From NCBI RefSeq assembly GCF_018417535.1, contig NZ_CP070978.1, positions 868,001-932,000 on the forward strand: DNA of 64,000 bases. Reading direction: 5' to 3'. Below the pieces are notes generated by a model. It saw only the letters and a list, made by a program, of their open reading frames with translations, was not told the origin of the DNA and searched no databases. This document shows positions 26,573 through 35,012 of the stretch, piece by piece. The translations under genes and the position numbers were made by a program. Source of the DNA: Burkholderia pyrrocinia. GTDB taxonomy: Bacteria > Pseudomonadota > Gammaproteobacteria > Burkholderiales > Burkholderiaceae. Position 1 is the stretch's first letter. Every line of letters starts with the position of its first letter.

Positions 26573-27394
26573 TCAATGCCGGAATTCCTCGGGTCCGCCG
26601 CCGCCTCCGCCACCGCCACCGTGGCTACCGCCGCCGTTTCCGCCGCCTTGCGGCCGCGCATAACCACCGCCACCGCCGCCGCCGCCACCACCTCCCTGAC
26701 GCATCGGCGGCGGCATCGTACGGGCCTCGCCGCCCGGTGCGGGCGGCGGACGCAACACGGCCGGCGGCGGGCTTGCCGGACGGGCATTGCCCACCGCGCC
26801 CGGCATCGGCGCAGGTGCCGCCGGCGGCGGCGTGCGGTTCGCACCGTTCCAGCCGCCGCGCGTAGCCGACGGCCGTGCATCATGCGGCCCCCCCGGCGGC
26901 GGGCCGCCCGGTGCGGCGTGCATCGGCCCGCCCGGCTGCGGACGGCCCTGTCCCGGCGGGAACCCGCCGGGGCCGAGCCGCGGTTCCGCGCGATGCGCCC
27001 AGCGATCGCGGTCGTGGTACCACGGGCGGTGCCGGTAATAACGATCCCAGTACGCGGCGATCGCGAATCCGGTCACCGGCACACCGATGATCGCGCCGTA
27101 TTCGAGCACCGGCACGTAGCTGCCCTGGTACGGATACGCGAGCAACTGCGCATCGATCCAGCCGCGCACGCCCGGCAGCGCGACGTCGCACCACGAGTAG
27201 TCGCTCAGGCAGCCGAATACGTCCAGCGCCGTGTCGGGCGGGATCTCCGCGACCACCGGATAATCAGGCGCCGGCCCGGCGAACAGTTCGGCCGGCGAGT
27301 TCGTGTAGGCGCTGCTCTGCGCATCGGCGACGCCCGGCGCGGCCGCGAGGCCAAGCAGGACGACGCACAGACTTCGGACAATCGTGTTGCTCAT
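26573..27394 (-). CDS. Exported SH3-like domain protein with Pro/Gly-rich tail
   Basis: A 273-residue secreted protein. Residues 1-25 form a Sec signal ending GVADA before QSSAY. Residues 26-90 look like a bacterial SH3 domain, with the characteristic ...LDVFGCLSDYSWCDVALPGVRGWIDAQLL region. After a short hydrophobic stretch near residues 98-112 the chain is rich in Arg, Pro and Gly, with a low-complexity tail of glycine runs ending in EEFRH. The tail makes misalignment and length variation between strains likely. The lipoprotein gene upstream ends 34 bases away, so the two may share a message. The role is unknown; SH3b domains often bind peptidoglycan. Confidence 0.75.
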   Translation of the reverse strand: MSNTIVRSLCVVLLGLAAAPGVADAQSSAYTNSPAELFAGPAPDYPVVAEIPPDTALDVFGCLSDYSWCDVALPGVRGWIDAQLLAYPYQGSYVPVLEYGAIIGVPVTGFAIAAYWDRYYRHRPWYHDRDRWAHRAEPRLGPGGFPPGQGRPQPGGPMHAAPGGPPPGGPHDARPSATRGGWNGANRTPPPAAPAPMPGAVGNARPASPPPAVLRPPPAPGGEARTMPPPMRQGGGGGGGGGGGYARPQGGGNGGGSHGGGGGGGGGPEEFRH

Positions 27395-27427
27395 GATGCT
27401 CTCCCGCGCGGCCCCGCCGCGCGCCGG

Positions 27428-27859
27428 TCAGTGCCGATGGCCGCCGCCCCAGTGGCCGCCGCCCCAATGCCCACCGCCCCACGGACGATGCCAGTACCCG
27501 CCGCGCCCGCGCCAGTATCCGCCGCCCCAACCGCCCCAGAAGCCGATCGTGACGGGCGGCCCGTACCATCCCGGGTAGTACCCGGGGTAGTAGTACGGAT
27601 ACGGCGGCGGCACATAGGCCGGCGCGACATACACCGGCGCCGGCGAGCCGACGTCGGCCGACGTGTCGGGCGCGATGGGCGCCGGCGAAAGGGCCGGACC
27701 GGGCGCGGCCGGTGCAACCGGAATCTCGCGCTGCGTCACCGTGGCGGGCACCGGCGCGTAATAAGGCGCATAGCCGTACGGGCTCGTGTAGTAGCAGCCG
27801 CCGAGCGTCAGCGCAGCCAGTGCGATGACGGCGGGCCTCGCGGCGGGAATCGGGTTCAT
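27428..27859 (-). CDS. Pro/Tyr/Gly-rich lipoprotein of unknown function
   Basis: A 143-residue predicted lipoprotein with the lipobox LTLGGC at about residues 17-22. The mature part is extremely biased: tyrosine and proline repeats in the middle, then glycine, tryptophan and histidine in GGGHWGGGHWGGGH at the end. The histidine-rich repeat could bind metal ions, but that is speculation. It is upstream of the SH3-domain gene on the same strand. No family is recognised. Confidence 0.7.
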   Translation of the reverse strand: MNPIPAARPAVIALAALTLGGCYYTSPYGYAPYYAPVPATVTQREIPVAPAAPGPALSPAPIAPDTSADVGSPAPVYVAPAYVPPPYPYYYPGYYPGWYGPPVTIGFWGGWGGGYWRGRGGYWHRPWGGGHWGGGHWGGGHRH

Positions 27860-28016
27860 CTCATGCTCCGGCAGAATCCGCGCGCCGCCGCCGGGCGCGC
27901 GCCTGACTCTAGCTTACGTCCCCTGCAGATTTCAGCGGGTATGATCGGTTACTTTTTGTTTCCTGCTTCGGCGGTCGTGCGGGTATGCTGCGTGCTGGCC
28001 CGTCTGCCGCGCCCGC

Positions 28017-28049
28017 GTTGAAGTTGGCGCAAATGCCCTCAACTTGAAC
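28017..28049 (+). promoter_or_regulatory. Inverted repeat upstream of the sigma factor gene
   Basis: GTTGAAGTTG (28017-28026) and CAACTTGAAC (28040-28049) are inverted with nine of ten positions matched. The element lies 108 bases before the sigma gene and about 160 bases before the divergent lipoprotein gene. It could be an operator for either. Confidence 0.4.
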
Positions 28050-28156
28050 GATGTCAGGCTGACCGGCGCGGACGAGCGTTCGCGGACACCCGGCAGCCCG
28101 AAACCGGCGGACTTCGGCCCGCCCCCGACAGGAGCGCGGCCCACGCCGCCATCGAC

Positions 28157-29692
28157 ATGACTACGCCACGCCCCACGCCCCGGGCGGACACACCGCTCGA
28201 TCCGATCATCCAGTTGCTGGCGCTCGCCGGTGAACAGGGTTATCTGACACACGCCGACCTCGTCGACGCGCTGCCGCCCGAAAGCGACAGCCCCGACGCG
28301 CTCGACGTCGTGCGCGCCGCGCTCGCCGATATCGGCATCGCCGTGCTCGACGAGCCGGCCGCGCCCGCGCCGTTCGCCGGCACGGCGCCTGTCGATGTCG
28401 ATCGCGACACGCTCGACGAAGGCCGGGCCGTGCTCGGCGACCTCGCCCGCGGCACGAGCGCGTCGACCGATCCGCTCGCGCTCTACATGCGGCGCATGCA
28501 AGCCGTACCGCTGCTCACGCGCGAAGGCGAAATCGTGCTCGCCCGCGAAATCGAGACGGGCCGCCACCAGGTGCTGCACGCGCTCGCCGGCTGTCCGGCG
28601 GCGGTCGATGCGCTGCTCGCGCGTCACCGCACAACGGGTGCCGCCGGCACAACCGGATCGTCCGATGACGACGACGGCGACACGCCCTTGCCCGCCGGCG
28701 ACGACGCACTGCAGGCAGCCGTGTCGGCGCTGCGCGGTGCATTGCTTGAGCACGGCTGCCGTTCGGGCGAATACCGCGACGCACGCAACCGCATGGCCGC
28801 GCTGCTCGGCTCGATCGCATGGGTCGGGCCGGCCGTCGACGATGCAAGCCGCGTCGTGCGCGCGCTCGCGGCAGCGCCGCATGACGCCGCCACGGGCGAA
28901 GCCGCCTGCTTCGACACGGTCGCCCGGCGTGCCCTCGCGGCGGCGCTTACCGACGGCCAGCAGAAAGTGCGCGACGCGACGCGCGCAATGCTCGAGGCAA
29001 ACCTGCGGCTCGTACTGTCGATCGCGCGCAAGTACATGAACCGCGGCATCGACCTGTCCGATCTCGTGCAGGACGGTTGCCTCGGCCTGATGCGCGCGAT
29101 CGAGAAATTCGAATACCGGCGCGGGTTCAAGTTCTCGACCTATGCGACCTGGTGGATCCGCCAGGCGGTCGCGCGCGCGGTCGCGGATCGCTCGCGCACG
29201 ATCCGCGTGCCGGTGCACGTCGGCGACCAGTACCAGCGCGTGCAGCGGCAGGCGCTGCGCTTTCGCCAGCGCACGGGCCGCCGCGCGACGCCTGCCGAAC
29301 TCGCGGCCGAAACCGGGTTCGACGAGGACAAGCTGCGCGCGGTGCTCGCGCTGCCTGCCGAGCCCGTCTCGCTCGACACGCCGCTGCCCGACGCGGACAC
29401 CGGCCTCGTGGACCTGATCGAGGACCACGCGTCGGCCAGCCCGTTCGAGCAACTGGCCGACACGCGCATGCGCGAATGCGTGACGTCGCTGCTGCGGTCG
29501 GTCACGCCGGCCGAGGCCGACGTGCTGCGCCGGCGCTTCGGCCTCGGTGGCGCCGAGCCCGATACGTACGACGCGATCGCGCACGACGCGGGCATGTCGC
29601 GCGAACGCGTGCGGCAGATCGAGAAACGTGCGCTCGCCGCGCTGCGCGCGGCCGCCGAGGCCGAGAACGCGCAGTCGTTTCTCGACGCGTAA
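28157..29692 (+). CDS. RpoD-type sigma-70 paralogue (group 2 sigma factor)
   Basis: A 511-residue sigma factor. Region 1.2 is near [21 protein letters not shown] (about residues 105-125). Regions 2.1-2.4 are highly conserved: [18 protein letters not shown], then [20 protein letters not shown] (about residues 318-340). Region 3 follows with [11 protein letters not shown], and the region 4.2 helix-turn-helix is [23 protein letters not shown] (about residues 475-497). The N-terminal part retains a degenerate region 1.1-like segment and an acidic, low-conservation insert. Compared with housekeeping RpoD it is shorter and more diverged, so it is an alternative sigma factor, perhaps for stationary phase or stress. 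Nothing nearby identifies its regulon. A perfect 13-bp hairpin follows the gene. Confidence 0.88.
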   Translation: MTTPRPTPRADTPLDPIIQLLALAGEQGYLTHADLVDALPPESDSPDALDVVRAALADIGIAVLDEPAAPAPFAGTAPVDVDRDTLDEGRAVLGDLARGTSASTDPLALYMRRMQAVPLLTREGEIVLAREIETGRHQVLHALAGCPAAVDALLARHRTTGAAGTTGSSDDDDGDTPLPAGDDALQAAVSALRGALLEHGCRSGEYRDARNRMAALLGSIAWVGPAVDDASRVVRALAAAPHDAATGEAACFDTVARRALAAALTDGQQKVRDATRAMLEANLRLVLSIARKYMNRGIDLSDLVQDGCLGLMRAIEKFEYRRGFKFSTYATWWIRQAVARAVADRSRTIRVPVHVGDQYQRVQRQALRFRQRTGRRATPAELAAETGFDEDKLRAVLALPAEPVSLDTPLPDADTGLVDLIEDHASASPFEQLADTRMRECVTSLLRSVTPAEADVLRRRFGLGGAEPDTYDAIAHDAGMSRERVRQIEKRALAALRAAAEAENAQSFLDA

Positions 29693-29706
29693 TCGCATCA
29701 CGCGAC

Positions 29707-29739
29707 GCACGGTCGTGCCGGCATGCGGCACGACCGTGC
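29707..29739 (+). terminator. Perfect 13-bp hairpin after the sigma factor gene
   Basis: GCACGGTCGTGCC (29707-29719) and GGCACGACCGTGC (29727-29739) pair completely around a seven-base loop. No T run follows, so this may be a factor-dependent terminator or an RNA stabiliser. Confidence 0.5.
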
Positions 29740-29765
29740 TCTACGCGCCTGTGTTACGTTTGCCA

Positions 29766-29806
29766 TTGATGTGCGTCAAGTCTTGCTCGTCGTGCGTCGC
29801 GACAAT
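29766..29806 (+). promoter_or_regulatory. FNR/Anr-type box and promoter
   Basis: TTGATGTGCGTCAA (29766-29779) matches the FNR/Anr consensus TTGAT-N4-ATCAA at nine of ten fixed positions. A -10 candidate GACAAT (29801-29806) places the start site near 29814, which centres the box at about -41, the class II activator position. It would drive the helix-hairpin-helix gene at 29874. Confidence 0.55.
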
Positions 29807-29873
29807 GATCAAAAGCCGACCGGCGCATCGTTCGCCGCGTCCATTCCGTTTGTGCTTCCCCGGGTCCCTCGCC

Positions 29874-30755
29874 ATGCAGTCGACCACCAGCCAAACGTAC
29901 GAGGAAAACCGGCACATCGCGGCATGCCTGCGCGAGGCCGCGCAGTGGCTCGCCGACCAGGGCGCGAATCCTTACCGGGTCGCTGCGTACCGCGCGTCGG
30001 CCGATACGGTCGAGGTACTCGACCGCAACATCCGCACCTTGTTCGAAGCCGGTGGCGTCGATGCACTCGACGCGCTGCCCGACATCGGCACGGGCGTCGC
30101 GCAGGCGATCGCCGAACTGCTGGTGACGGGACGCTGGCGCCAGCTCGACCGGCTGCGCGGCGATTCCGAACGGACATCCGCATTCGAGGCCGTGCCGGGC
30201 ATCGGCCACGCGCTCGCGCTGCGCATTCACGACGCGCTGCACATCGACACGCTCGAGGAGCTCGAACGCGCGGCCCGCAACGGCCAGCTCGAAACGATCG
30301 CAGGCGTCGGCCCGCGGCGTGCGGTCGGCATCCGCACCGCGCTCGACGACGTGCTGACCCGCCGCCGGCGCTGGCAGGGTCACGTGGAAGACGCCGGCCC
30401 CGGCACGGAGCCGCCTGTCGAGCTGCTGCTCTACATCGATCGCCAGTACCGCAACAAGGCCGCCGCCGGCGTGCTGCCGACGCTCACGCACCGACGCCTG
30501 AACGCGGACGACTACGTACCGCCGCCCGTGATGCACATGACGAAAGGCGGCTGGCATTTCACGGCGCTGTGCCTGCACGCCGCCGCGCGCACGCCGGAAA
30601 TCGGCCACACGATGGACTGGGTTTCGCTCTACTTCTACGATGCCGTGCAGTGCGAACACCAGCGCACGGTTTTCACCGAAACGTCCGGCTCGCTCGTCGG
30701 CAAGCGCATCGTGCGCGGGCGCGAGATGGAGTGCCGCGTGTATTACGCGGGATGA
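29874..30755 (+). CDS. Helix-hairpin-helix DNA-binding protein, PolX-like N-terminal region without polymerase
   Basis: A 293-residue protein. Residues 10-165 resemble the helix-hairpin-helix part of family X DNA polymerases: an HHH_8-like segment (EENRHIAACLREAAQWLADQ, then YRVAAYRASADTVE) and hairpin motifs LPDIGTGVAQAIAELL, VPGIGHALALRIHDAL and IAGVGPRRAVGIRTAL. There is no nucleotidyltransferase or PHP domain. Instead the second half (about residues 180-293) is an unrecognised domain with HMTKGGWHFTALC and HTMDWVSLYFYD. Structure-specific DNA binding is likely; the overall role is unknown. An FNR-like box upstream predicts induction at low oxygen. It converges with the gene at 30757, with one base between the stops. 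Confidence 0.75.
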   Translation: MQSTTSQTYEENRHIAACLREAAQWLADQGANPYRVAAYRASADTVEVLDRNIRTLFEAGGVDALDALPDIGTGVAQAIAELLVTGRWRQLDRLRGDSERTSAFEAVPGIGHALALRIHDALHIDTLEELERAARNGQLETIAGVGPRRAVGIRTALDDVLTRRRRWQGHVEDAGPGTEPPVELLLYIDRQYRNKAAAGVLPTLTHRRLNADDYVPPPVMHMTKGGWHFTALCLHAAARTPEIGHTMDWVSLYFYDAVQCEHQRTVFTETSGSLVGKRIVRGREMECRVYYAG

Positions 30756-30756
30756 G

Positions 30757-31545
30757 TCATGCGTCGGACGCTTCGCTGACGTCGAATGCCGCATCGAGCA
30801 CGGACGCGATCTCGCGACACGCATGCGTGAGCGTGCGTGAGCGGCGATCGGAATGTTCCAGATCGAGATCGAACCACGTCGAATGCGACACGTATTCGGC
30901 AGTCTGTTTGCGCTTCGGCACGTCGAACCATAACGTCACCATGTAGTCGCCCTTCCAGCGAAGCGGCATCACGTGCGTGAGTTGCAGCCTCGTGATCGCG
31001 CCGTGGCGGAACCGGAAGCAGTCGTCGCCGACGCGGAATCCGGACCACGTACCGTCGTTCGACACGAACATGGTCAGCGTATCGGCCGGCGGCGCGGCCG
31101 ACTCGCCGTCTGCCGGTGCAAGTTCGGCCGCCGACACCATTTCCGCGCCCGAACCGCCGCGCCCCGTCTCGACGTCCACGAACGCTTCGATCGCACGCTT
31201 CAACCGATCGTAGAGACGGTGCGTGACGTCGGGCCGCGCGTCGTCGGCAATCAGGACCACTTGCTTGAATCGCGCGTGCTCACCGTAGCGCAGCCGCACT
31301 TCGGGTTCGTCGCCCGGCTCGTCATCAGGCTCGGCCTCCGGACCGTCAGCCGACGGCGTGGCCGCCGCAGGCTGCGCGGCCGCGCTCTGCCCTGTCACCC
31401 GGGCCACTACCCACCCCAGCAGCGCGGCCTGTGTCGCCATCACGGCGGCCAGCGTCACGAACCCCGCGAGAAACCCGTAATGCGGCCCGACCTTCGATGC
31501 CGCATACGCTGCCGGAAACGCAAAAAGCGCATAGAAAAACCACAT
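30757..31545 (-). CDS. Membrane-anchored protein of unknown function
   Basis: A 262-residue protein with two N-terminal hydrophobic segments (about residues 2-16 and 25-48), then an acidic Pro/Glu/Asp-rich linker and a soluble domain of about 170 residues with a mixed alpha/beta look (FKQVVLIADDARPDVTHRLYDRLKRAIEAFVDVETG). The soluble part contains WSGFRVGDDCFRFRHG and a basic stretch KRKQTAEYVSHSTW. I recognise no family. The start at 31545 has GGGGT about eight bases upstream. The gene lies between the helix-hairpin-helix gene and the MerR gene and is likely a single unit. Confidence 0.65.
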   Translation of the reverse strand: MWFFYALFAFPAAYAASKVGPHYGFLAGFVTLAAVMATQAALLGWVVARVTGQSAAAQPAAATPSADGPEAEPDDEPGDEPEVRLRYGEHARFKQVVLIADDARPDVTHRLYDRLKRAIEAFVDVETGRGGSGAEMVSAAELAPADGESAAPPADTLTMFVSNDGTWSGFRVGDDCFRFRHGAITRLQLTHVMPLRWKGDYMVTLWFDVPKRKQTAEYVSHSTWFDLDLEHSDRRSRTLTHACREIASVLDAAFDVSEASDA

Positions 31546-31660
31546 GCGGCAACCCCGTCGTTCCTGTTTGTGACGTCCACGCGGTACTGGCACCGCATCG
31601 CGCTGCCACCCGACCGCCGCTGTCCTCCGTCGATGCACGCGCATCGCGCAGGCCGGCCGC

Positions 31661-32086
31661 TTACGCGCCGTCCGCCTTCGTGCGGCGCGCCGGATGACGA
31701 TGCGCGGCGATGCGCAGCAGCTTCTGGAACGACGGGCATTCGAGATGGTTCTGCGCCGGACACACGGCAGCATGCCGCAGCGCATCGCGCACGGCGCCGA
31801 GACGGCGGATCGTGCGGTCGAGTTCGTCGGCCTTGCCGTCGAGCTTCGCGCGATCGATCGCGGGCCGGCCGTCCGCGCCGACCATCGCGAGGATGTCGTC
31901 AAGCGAAAAACCGGCCTCGCGGCCGAGCGCGATCAGCGCCAGGCGCTCCAGCACCGATTCGTCGTATTGACGCCGCAGCCCGTGACGGCCGTTCGGGACG
32001 ATCAGCCCCTTTTCCTCGTAGTAGCGCAGCGTCGACGCGGGCAATCCCGTGCGCCGCGCGACGTCCGCAATGTCCAGACGGCCCAT
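31661..32086 (-). CDS. MerR family regulator with CueR-like Cys loop
   Basis: A 141-residue MerR regulator. The N-terminal winged helix reads IADVARRTGLPASTLRYYEEKGLI (about residues 5-28), followed by a dimer helix. The effector loop CPAQNHLECP has the C-x7-C spacing and flanking prolines of the Cu(I) loop of CueR, but the serine typical of CueR at the helix start is not evident. SoxR's four-cysteine cluster is absent. The start at 32086 lies seven bases from a dyad (32093-32110) that is 16/18 identical to the classical SoxR box, so it probably represses itself and activates the divergent DUF2938 gene. A matching dyad lies before the methyltransferase at 2955-3803. The signal (metal, thiol stress or organic ligand) is unresolved. 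Confidence 0.82.
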   Translation of the reverse strand: MGRLDIADVARRTGLPASTLRYYEEKGLIVPNGRHGLRRQYDESVLERLALIALGREAGFSLDDILAMVGADGRPAIDRAKLDGKADELDRTIRRLGAVRDALRHAAVCPAQNHLECPSFQKLLRIAAHRHPARRTKADGA

Positions 32087-32087
32087 G

Positions 32088-32119
32088 CTTGACCTCAAGT
32101 GAACTTGAAGTTGCAAGAT
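32088..32119 (+). promoter_or_regulatory. MerR/SoxR-type operator-promoter for the DUF2938 gene
   Basis: -35 TTGACC (32089-32094), a 19-base spacer and a weak -10 CAAGAT (32114-32119). The spacer region contains CCTCAAGTGAACTTGAAG (32093-32110), which differs from CCTCAAGTTAACTTGAGG, the classical SoxR-type dyad, at two positions. The 19-base spacing is typical of MerR-family activation by DNA distortion. Confidence 0.65.
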
Positions 32120-32226
32120 AGTCGCTCGACTCCGTAAAGACAAGCGTGGACCTCAATGAAACCGCTGAAACCGACACGTATTCCGCTGCGCCGCGCAGCC
32201 CTCGCCGTTCGCCGCGGAGGTGTGCA

Positions 32227-32724
32227 ATGAGCCCGCCCGACATCCTGCTCGACCTGCTGCCGATCGGCGCGGGCGCCACGCTCGTGATGGATCTGTGGGC
32301 GCTGTTCCGGCGGCGTGCGTTCGACATTCCGTCGCTCGACTATGCGCTGGTTGGCCGCTGGGTCGGCCACATGATGCACGGCCGGTTCCGGCATGTGTCG
32401 ATCGTCGCGGCGCCGCCCGTGCCGGGCGAGCGTGCGCTCGGCTGGATCGCGCATTACGCGATCGGCATCGCGTTCGCGGCGCTGCCTGTCGCGATCGCGG
32501 GCACGGAATGGATCGGCACGCCGACACCGCTCCCCGCGCTCGTAGCCGGCCTCGCCAGCGTGGTCGCGCCGTTCTTCGTGATGCAGCCCGCGTTCGGCTT
32601 CGGGATCGCGGCGTCGCGCACGCCGCATCCGGGCGTCGCGCGCCGGCGCAGTCTCATCACGCATCTGTCGTACGGCGTGGGGCTCTATCTGGCGGCATTC
32701 ACGCTCGCGGCGCTGGCCCGTTGA
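32227..32724 (+). CDS. DUF2938 family membrane protein
   Basis: A 165-residue inner-membrane protein with about four hydrophobic segments, matching the DUF2938 family: LLPIGAGATLVMDLWALFRRR near the N-terminus, VGRWVGHMMHGRFRH in the middle (residues 43-57) and VAPFFVMQPAFGFGIAASRTP in the second half. The function of the family is unknown. GGAGGTGTGCA precedes ATG 32227, which decides the start. An upstream GTG at 32146 has no such site. The gene is divergent from the MerR regulator and stands behind its predicted promoter, so it probably belongs to the response that the regulator controls. Confidence 0.8.
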   Translation: MSPPDILLDLLPIGAGATLVMDLWALFRRRAFDIPSLDYALVGRWVGHMMHGRFRHVSIVAAPPVPGERALGWIAHYAIGIAFAALPVAIAGTEWIGTPTPLPALVAGLASVVAPFFVMQPAFGFGIAASRTPHPGVARRRSLITHLSYGVGLYLAAFTLAALAR

Positions 32725-32868
32725 GCACGCGGCTTTGCGGAACGCCCAGCCGGGTGGGCCCGGCCCGGCCGGCCGTCGCCGAAACCTGCGATGCGTCGTG
32801 CTCGTGCCATGTCTCCCGGCGTTCTCGATGTTTTCGATCCATCCGGCGCGCCCGGATATCCACGCGCG

Positions 32869-33309
32869 TCACTCGCCGCCGCAGTCGATCAGGTTATGGC
32901 GCACGCGCCCGAGCAATCGCACCAGCGTATCGCGCTCGTCGGGCGTGAAGCCGCGCAGCCCGTCGTCGGAAACGGTATCGCCGACCTCCAGCATCTGCGG
33001 AAAGATCTCGCGCGACTTGTCGGTCAGCCGGATCACGAACGCGCGGCGGTCGTCGTCGTTCGCGATGCGTTCGATCCAGCCATAGCTTTCCATCCGGTCG
33101 AGCAGCCGCGTGAGCGAGATCGGCGTGATCTCGAGCCATTCGGCGAGCCGCGCCTGATTCATCTCGCCCTTCCACGTCAGGTACGCGAGCACGCGGCTTT
33201 GCGCACGCGTCAGCCCGATGCGCTTCGCGCGCCGGTCGTACAGGCGTCCGTTCAGGCGGGCCACATCGGAAATCAGGTAGCCGAACCGGTTCTCGTAGGT
33301 CTTGTCCAT
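32869..33309 (-). CDS. MarR family transcriptional regulator
   Basis: A 146-residue winged-helix repressor. The DNA-binding part is LTRAQSRVLAYLTWKGEMNQARLAEWLEITPISLTRLLDRMESYGWIER, and the wing IANDDDRRAFVIRLTDKSRE has the family's D-x-R-D-x-R pattern (about residues 80-100). MarR proteins release DNA on binding phenolic or lipophilic ligands. It is divergent from the DHA2 efflux gene across 134 bases holding a palindrome (33376-33389). A perfect minus-strand TATAAT (33321-33316) ends only six bases before the ATG, so the message may be leaderless. Confidence 0.87.
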   Translation of the reverse strand: MDKTYENRFGYLISDVARLNGRLYDRRAKRIGLTRAQSRVLAYLTWKGEMNQARLAEWLEITPISLTRLLDRMESYGWIERIANDDDRRAFVIRLTDKSREIFPQMLEVGDTVSDDGLRGFTPDERDTLVRLLGRVRHNLIDCGGE

Positions 33310-33375
33310 GCGCGGATTATAGGGGCAAGCCATCGACGACCCTCGGCTCGAGACCCGGCGATAAGCAGATATATA

Positions 33376-33392
33376 ATAAGCGTGCTTATAAT
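33376..33392 (+). promoter_or_regulatory. MarR-type palindrome overlapping a -10 box
   Basis: ATAAGC-GT-GCTTAT (33376-33389) is a perfect palindrome; a further half site ATAAGC lies at 33361-33366. TATAAT (33387-33392) overlaps its right arm and could be the -10 of the efflux gene, giving repression by occlusion. Confidence 0.55.
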
Positions 33393-33443
33393 TCGAGCCA
33401 TACCGGATCGCTGCCCACGGCGACCGCCCCATGGAGACACCGC

Positions 33444-34973
33444 TTGAACCCCGCCGCCGACGCCCCCGCCTCGCCCGCCCTGAACCGGCCGATGCTGACC
33501 CTGTCGATCATGCTCGCCACGCTGATCCAGACCCTCGACAGCACGATCGCGAACGTCGCGCTGCCGCACATGCAGGGCACCCTGTCCGCGTCGCAGGACG
33601 AGATCACGTGGGTGCTGACCTCCTATATCGTCGCCGCGGCGATCGCGACGCCGCTCACCGGCTGGCTGTCCGACCGGCTGAGCGTCAAGCGGCTGCTGAT
33701 TGTTTCGATCGCGGGCTTCACGGTCGCCTCGGCGCTGTGCGGGCTGTCCGAGACGCTCGTGCAGATCGTCGGCGCGCGGCTGCTGCAGGGCGTGTTCGGC
33801 GCCGCGCTGGTGCCGCTGTCGCAGTCGATCCTGCTCGACATCAACCCGCGCGAGAAACAGGGCCAGGCGATGGCGATCTGGGGGATGGGCGTGATGGTCG
33901 GCCCGATCCTCGGCCCGACGCTCGGCGGCTGGCTCACCGACAGCTACAACTGGCGCTGGGTGTTCTTCATCAACGTGCCGATCGGTGCGTTCGCGCTGGC
34001 CGGCGTGATGACCTTCCTGCCCGCGCGCGCACCGCGCCCGCACGTGAAATTCGACGCGTTCGGCTTCGCGACGCTGGCGCTCGCGATCGGCGCGTTCCAG
34101 GCGATGCTCGACCGCGGCGAACAGCTCGACTGGTTCGGCTCATACGAAATCCGCATCGAGGCGCTCGTCGCGGCGCTCGGCTTCGCGTTCTTCCTCGTGC
34201 ATACGGCGACCGTCGGCAACGCGTCGTTCTTCAAGTCGGAACTGCTGCGCGACTCGAACTTTGCAACGGGCACGCTGTTCATCTTCGTCGTCGGCGCGGT
34301 GCTGTACGCGACGCGCGCGCTGCTGCCGCCGATGCTGCAGAACCTGATGGGCTACCCGGTCGCGACGACCGGCCTCGTCACCGCGCCAAGCGGCGCGGGC
34401 ACGATGATCGCGATGCTGTTCGTCGGGCGGCTGCTGAAATACGTGGATGCGCGACTGCTGCTGCTCGCGGGGCTGTCGATTTCGGCGCTCGCGCTGTGGC
34501 AGATGATGCAGTACACGGTCGTGCTGTCCGAATCGGACATCGTGTGGCCCGGCGTCGTCCAGGGCTTCGGGCTGGGGCTCGTGTTCGTGCCGCTGAGCGC
34601 GCTGTCGTTCTCGACGCTGCCGCCCGAGCTGCGCGCGGACGGCACGGCCACCTACAGCCTGATGCGCAACATCGGCAGCAGTATCGGCATCTCGATCGTG
34701 CAGACGCTGATGACGCGCAACACGCAGGTCGCGCATGCCGACCTCGCGACCCACATCACGCCGTTCAACCCGGCCGTGCAGGCGATCGCCGGCAGCCAGC
34801 TCGACTTCGCGCTGCTCGACCGCACGATCAACCAGCAGGCGACGATGATCGCGTACCTGAACGACTTCAAGCTGATGTTCGTCGCGACGCTGCTGATGAT
34901 TCCGCTGTTGCTGCTGATCCGCCCGCCGCAGAAAACGGCGAGCGTCGACGTCGCGCACGCGGCGATGGATTGA
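33444..34973 (+). CDS. DHA2 family multidrug efflux transporter (EmrB/QacA type)
   Basis: A 509-residue major-facilitator antiporter with fourteen hydrophobic segments. Motif D1, LIQTLDSTIANVALPHM, with its membrane aspartate (about residues 28-44), and motif A, GWLSDRLSVKRLLI (about residues 72-85), are clear; motif C, GMGVMVGPILGPTLGGWLTD (about residues 150-170), marks an exporter. The start is TTG at 33444, supported by GGAG eight bases upstream. No membrane-fusion (EmrA) or outer-membrane gene follows, so it may act alone or with partners elsewhere. The divergent MarR gene suggests induction by its own substrates. Confidence 0.87.
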   Translation: MNPAADAPASPALNRPMLTLSIMLATLIQTLDSTIANVALPHMQGTLSASQDEITWVLTSYIVAAAIATPLTGWLSDRLSVKRLLIVSIAGFTVASALCGLSETLVQIVGARLLQGVFGAALVPLSQSILLDINPREKQGQAMAIWGMGVMVGPILGPTLGGWLTDSYNWRWVFFINVPIGAFALAGVMTFLPARAPRPHVKFDAFGFATLALAIGAFQAMLDRGEQLDWFGSYEIRIEALVAALGFAFFLVHTATVGNASFFKSELLRDSNFATGTLFIFVVGAVLYATRALLPPMLQNLMGYPVATTGLVTAPSGAGTMIAMLFVGRLLKYVDARLLLLAGLSISALALWQMMQYTVVLSESDIVWPGVVQGFGLGLVFVPLSALSFSTLPPELRADGTATYSLMRNIGSSIGISIVQTLMTRNTQVAHADLATHITPFNPAVQAIAGSQLDFALLDRTINQQATMIAYLNDFKLMFVATLLMIPLLLLIRPPQKTASVDVAHAAMD

Positions 34974-35012
34974 CGATCACGGCGGGCGCACGCGACGCGC
35001 GCCCGCTTCGCG

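Noticed and set aside
26590..26720. Short tandem-like repeats that could suggest a repeat array
   Set aside because: They encode glycine runs in the tail of the SH3-domain protein. There are no regular direct repeats with unique spacers, so this is not a CRISPR array.
27421..27490. Direct repeats CCGCCCCA-type
   Set aside because: They encode the Gly-Gly-His-Trp repeats at the end of the lipoprotein and are explained by coding.
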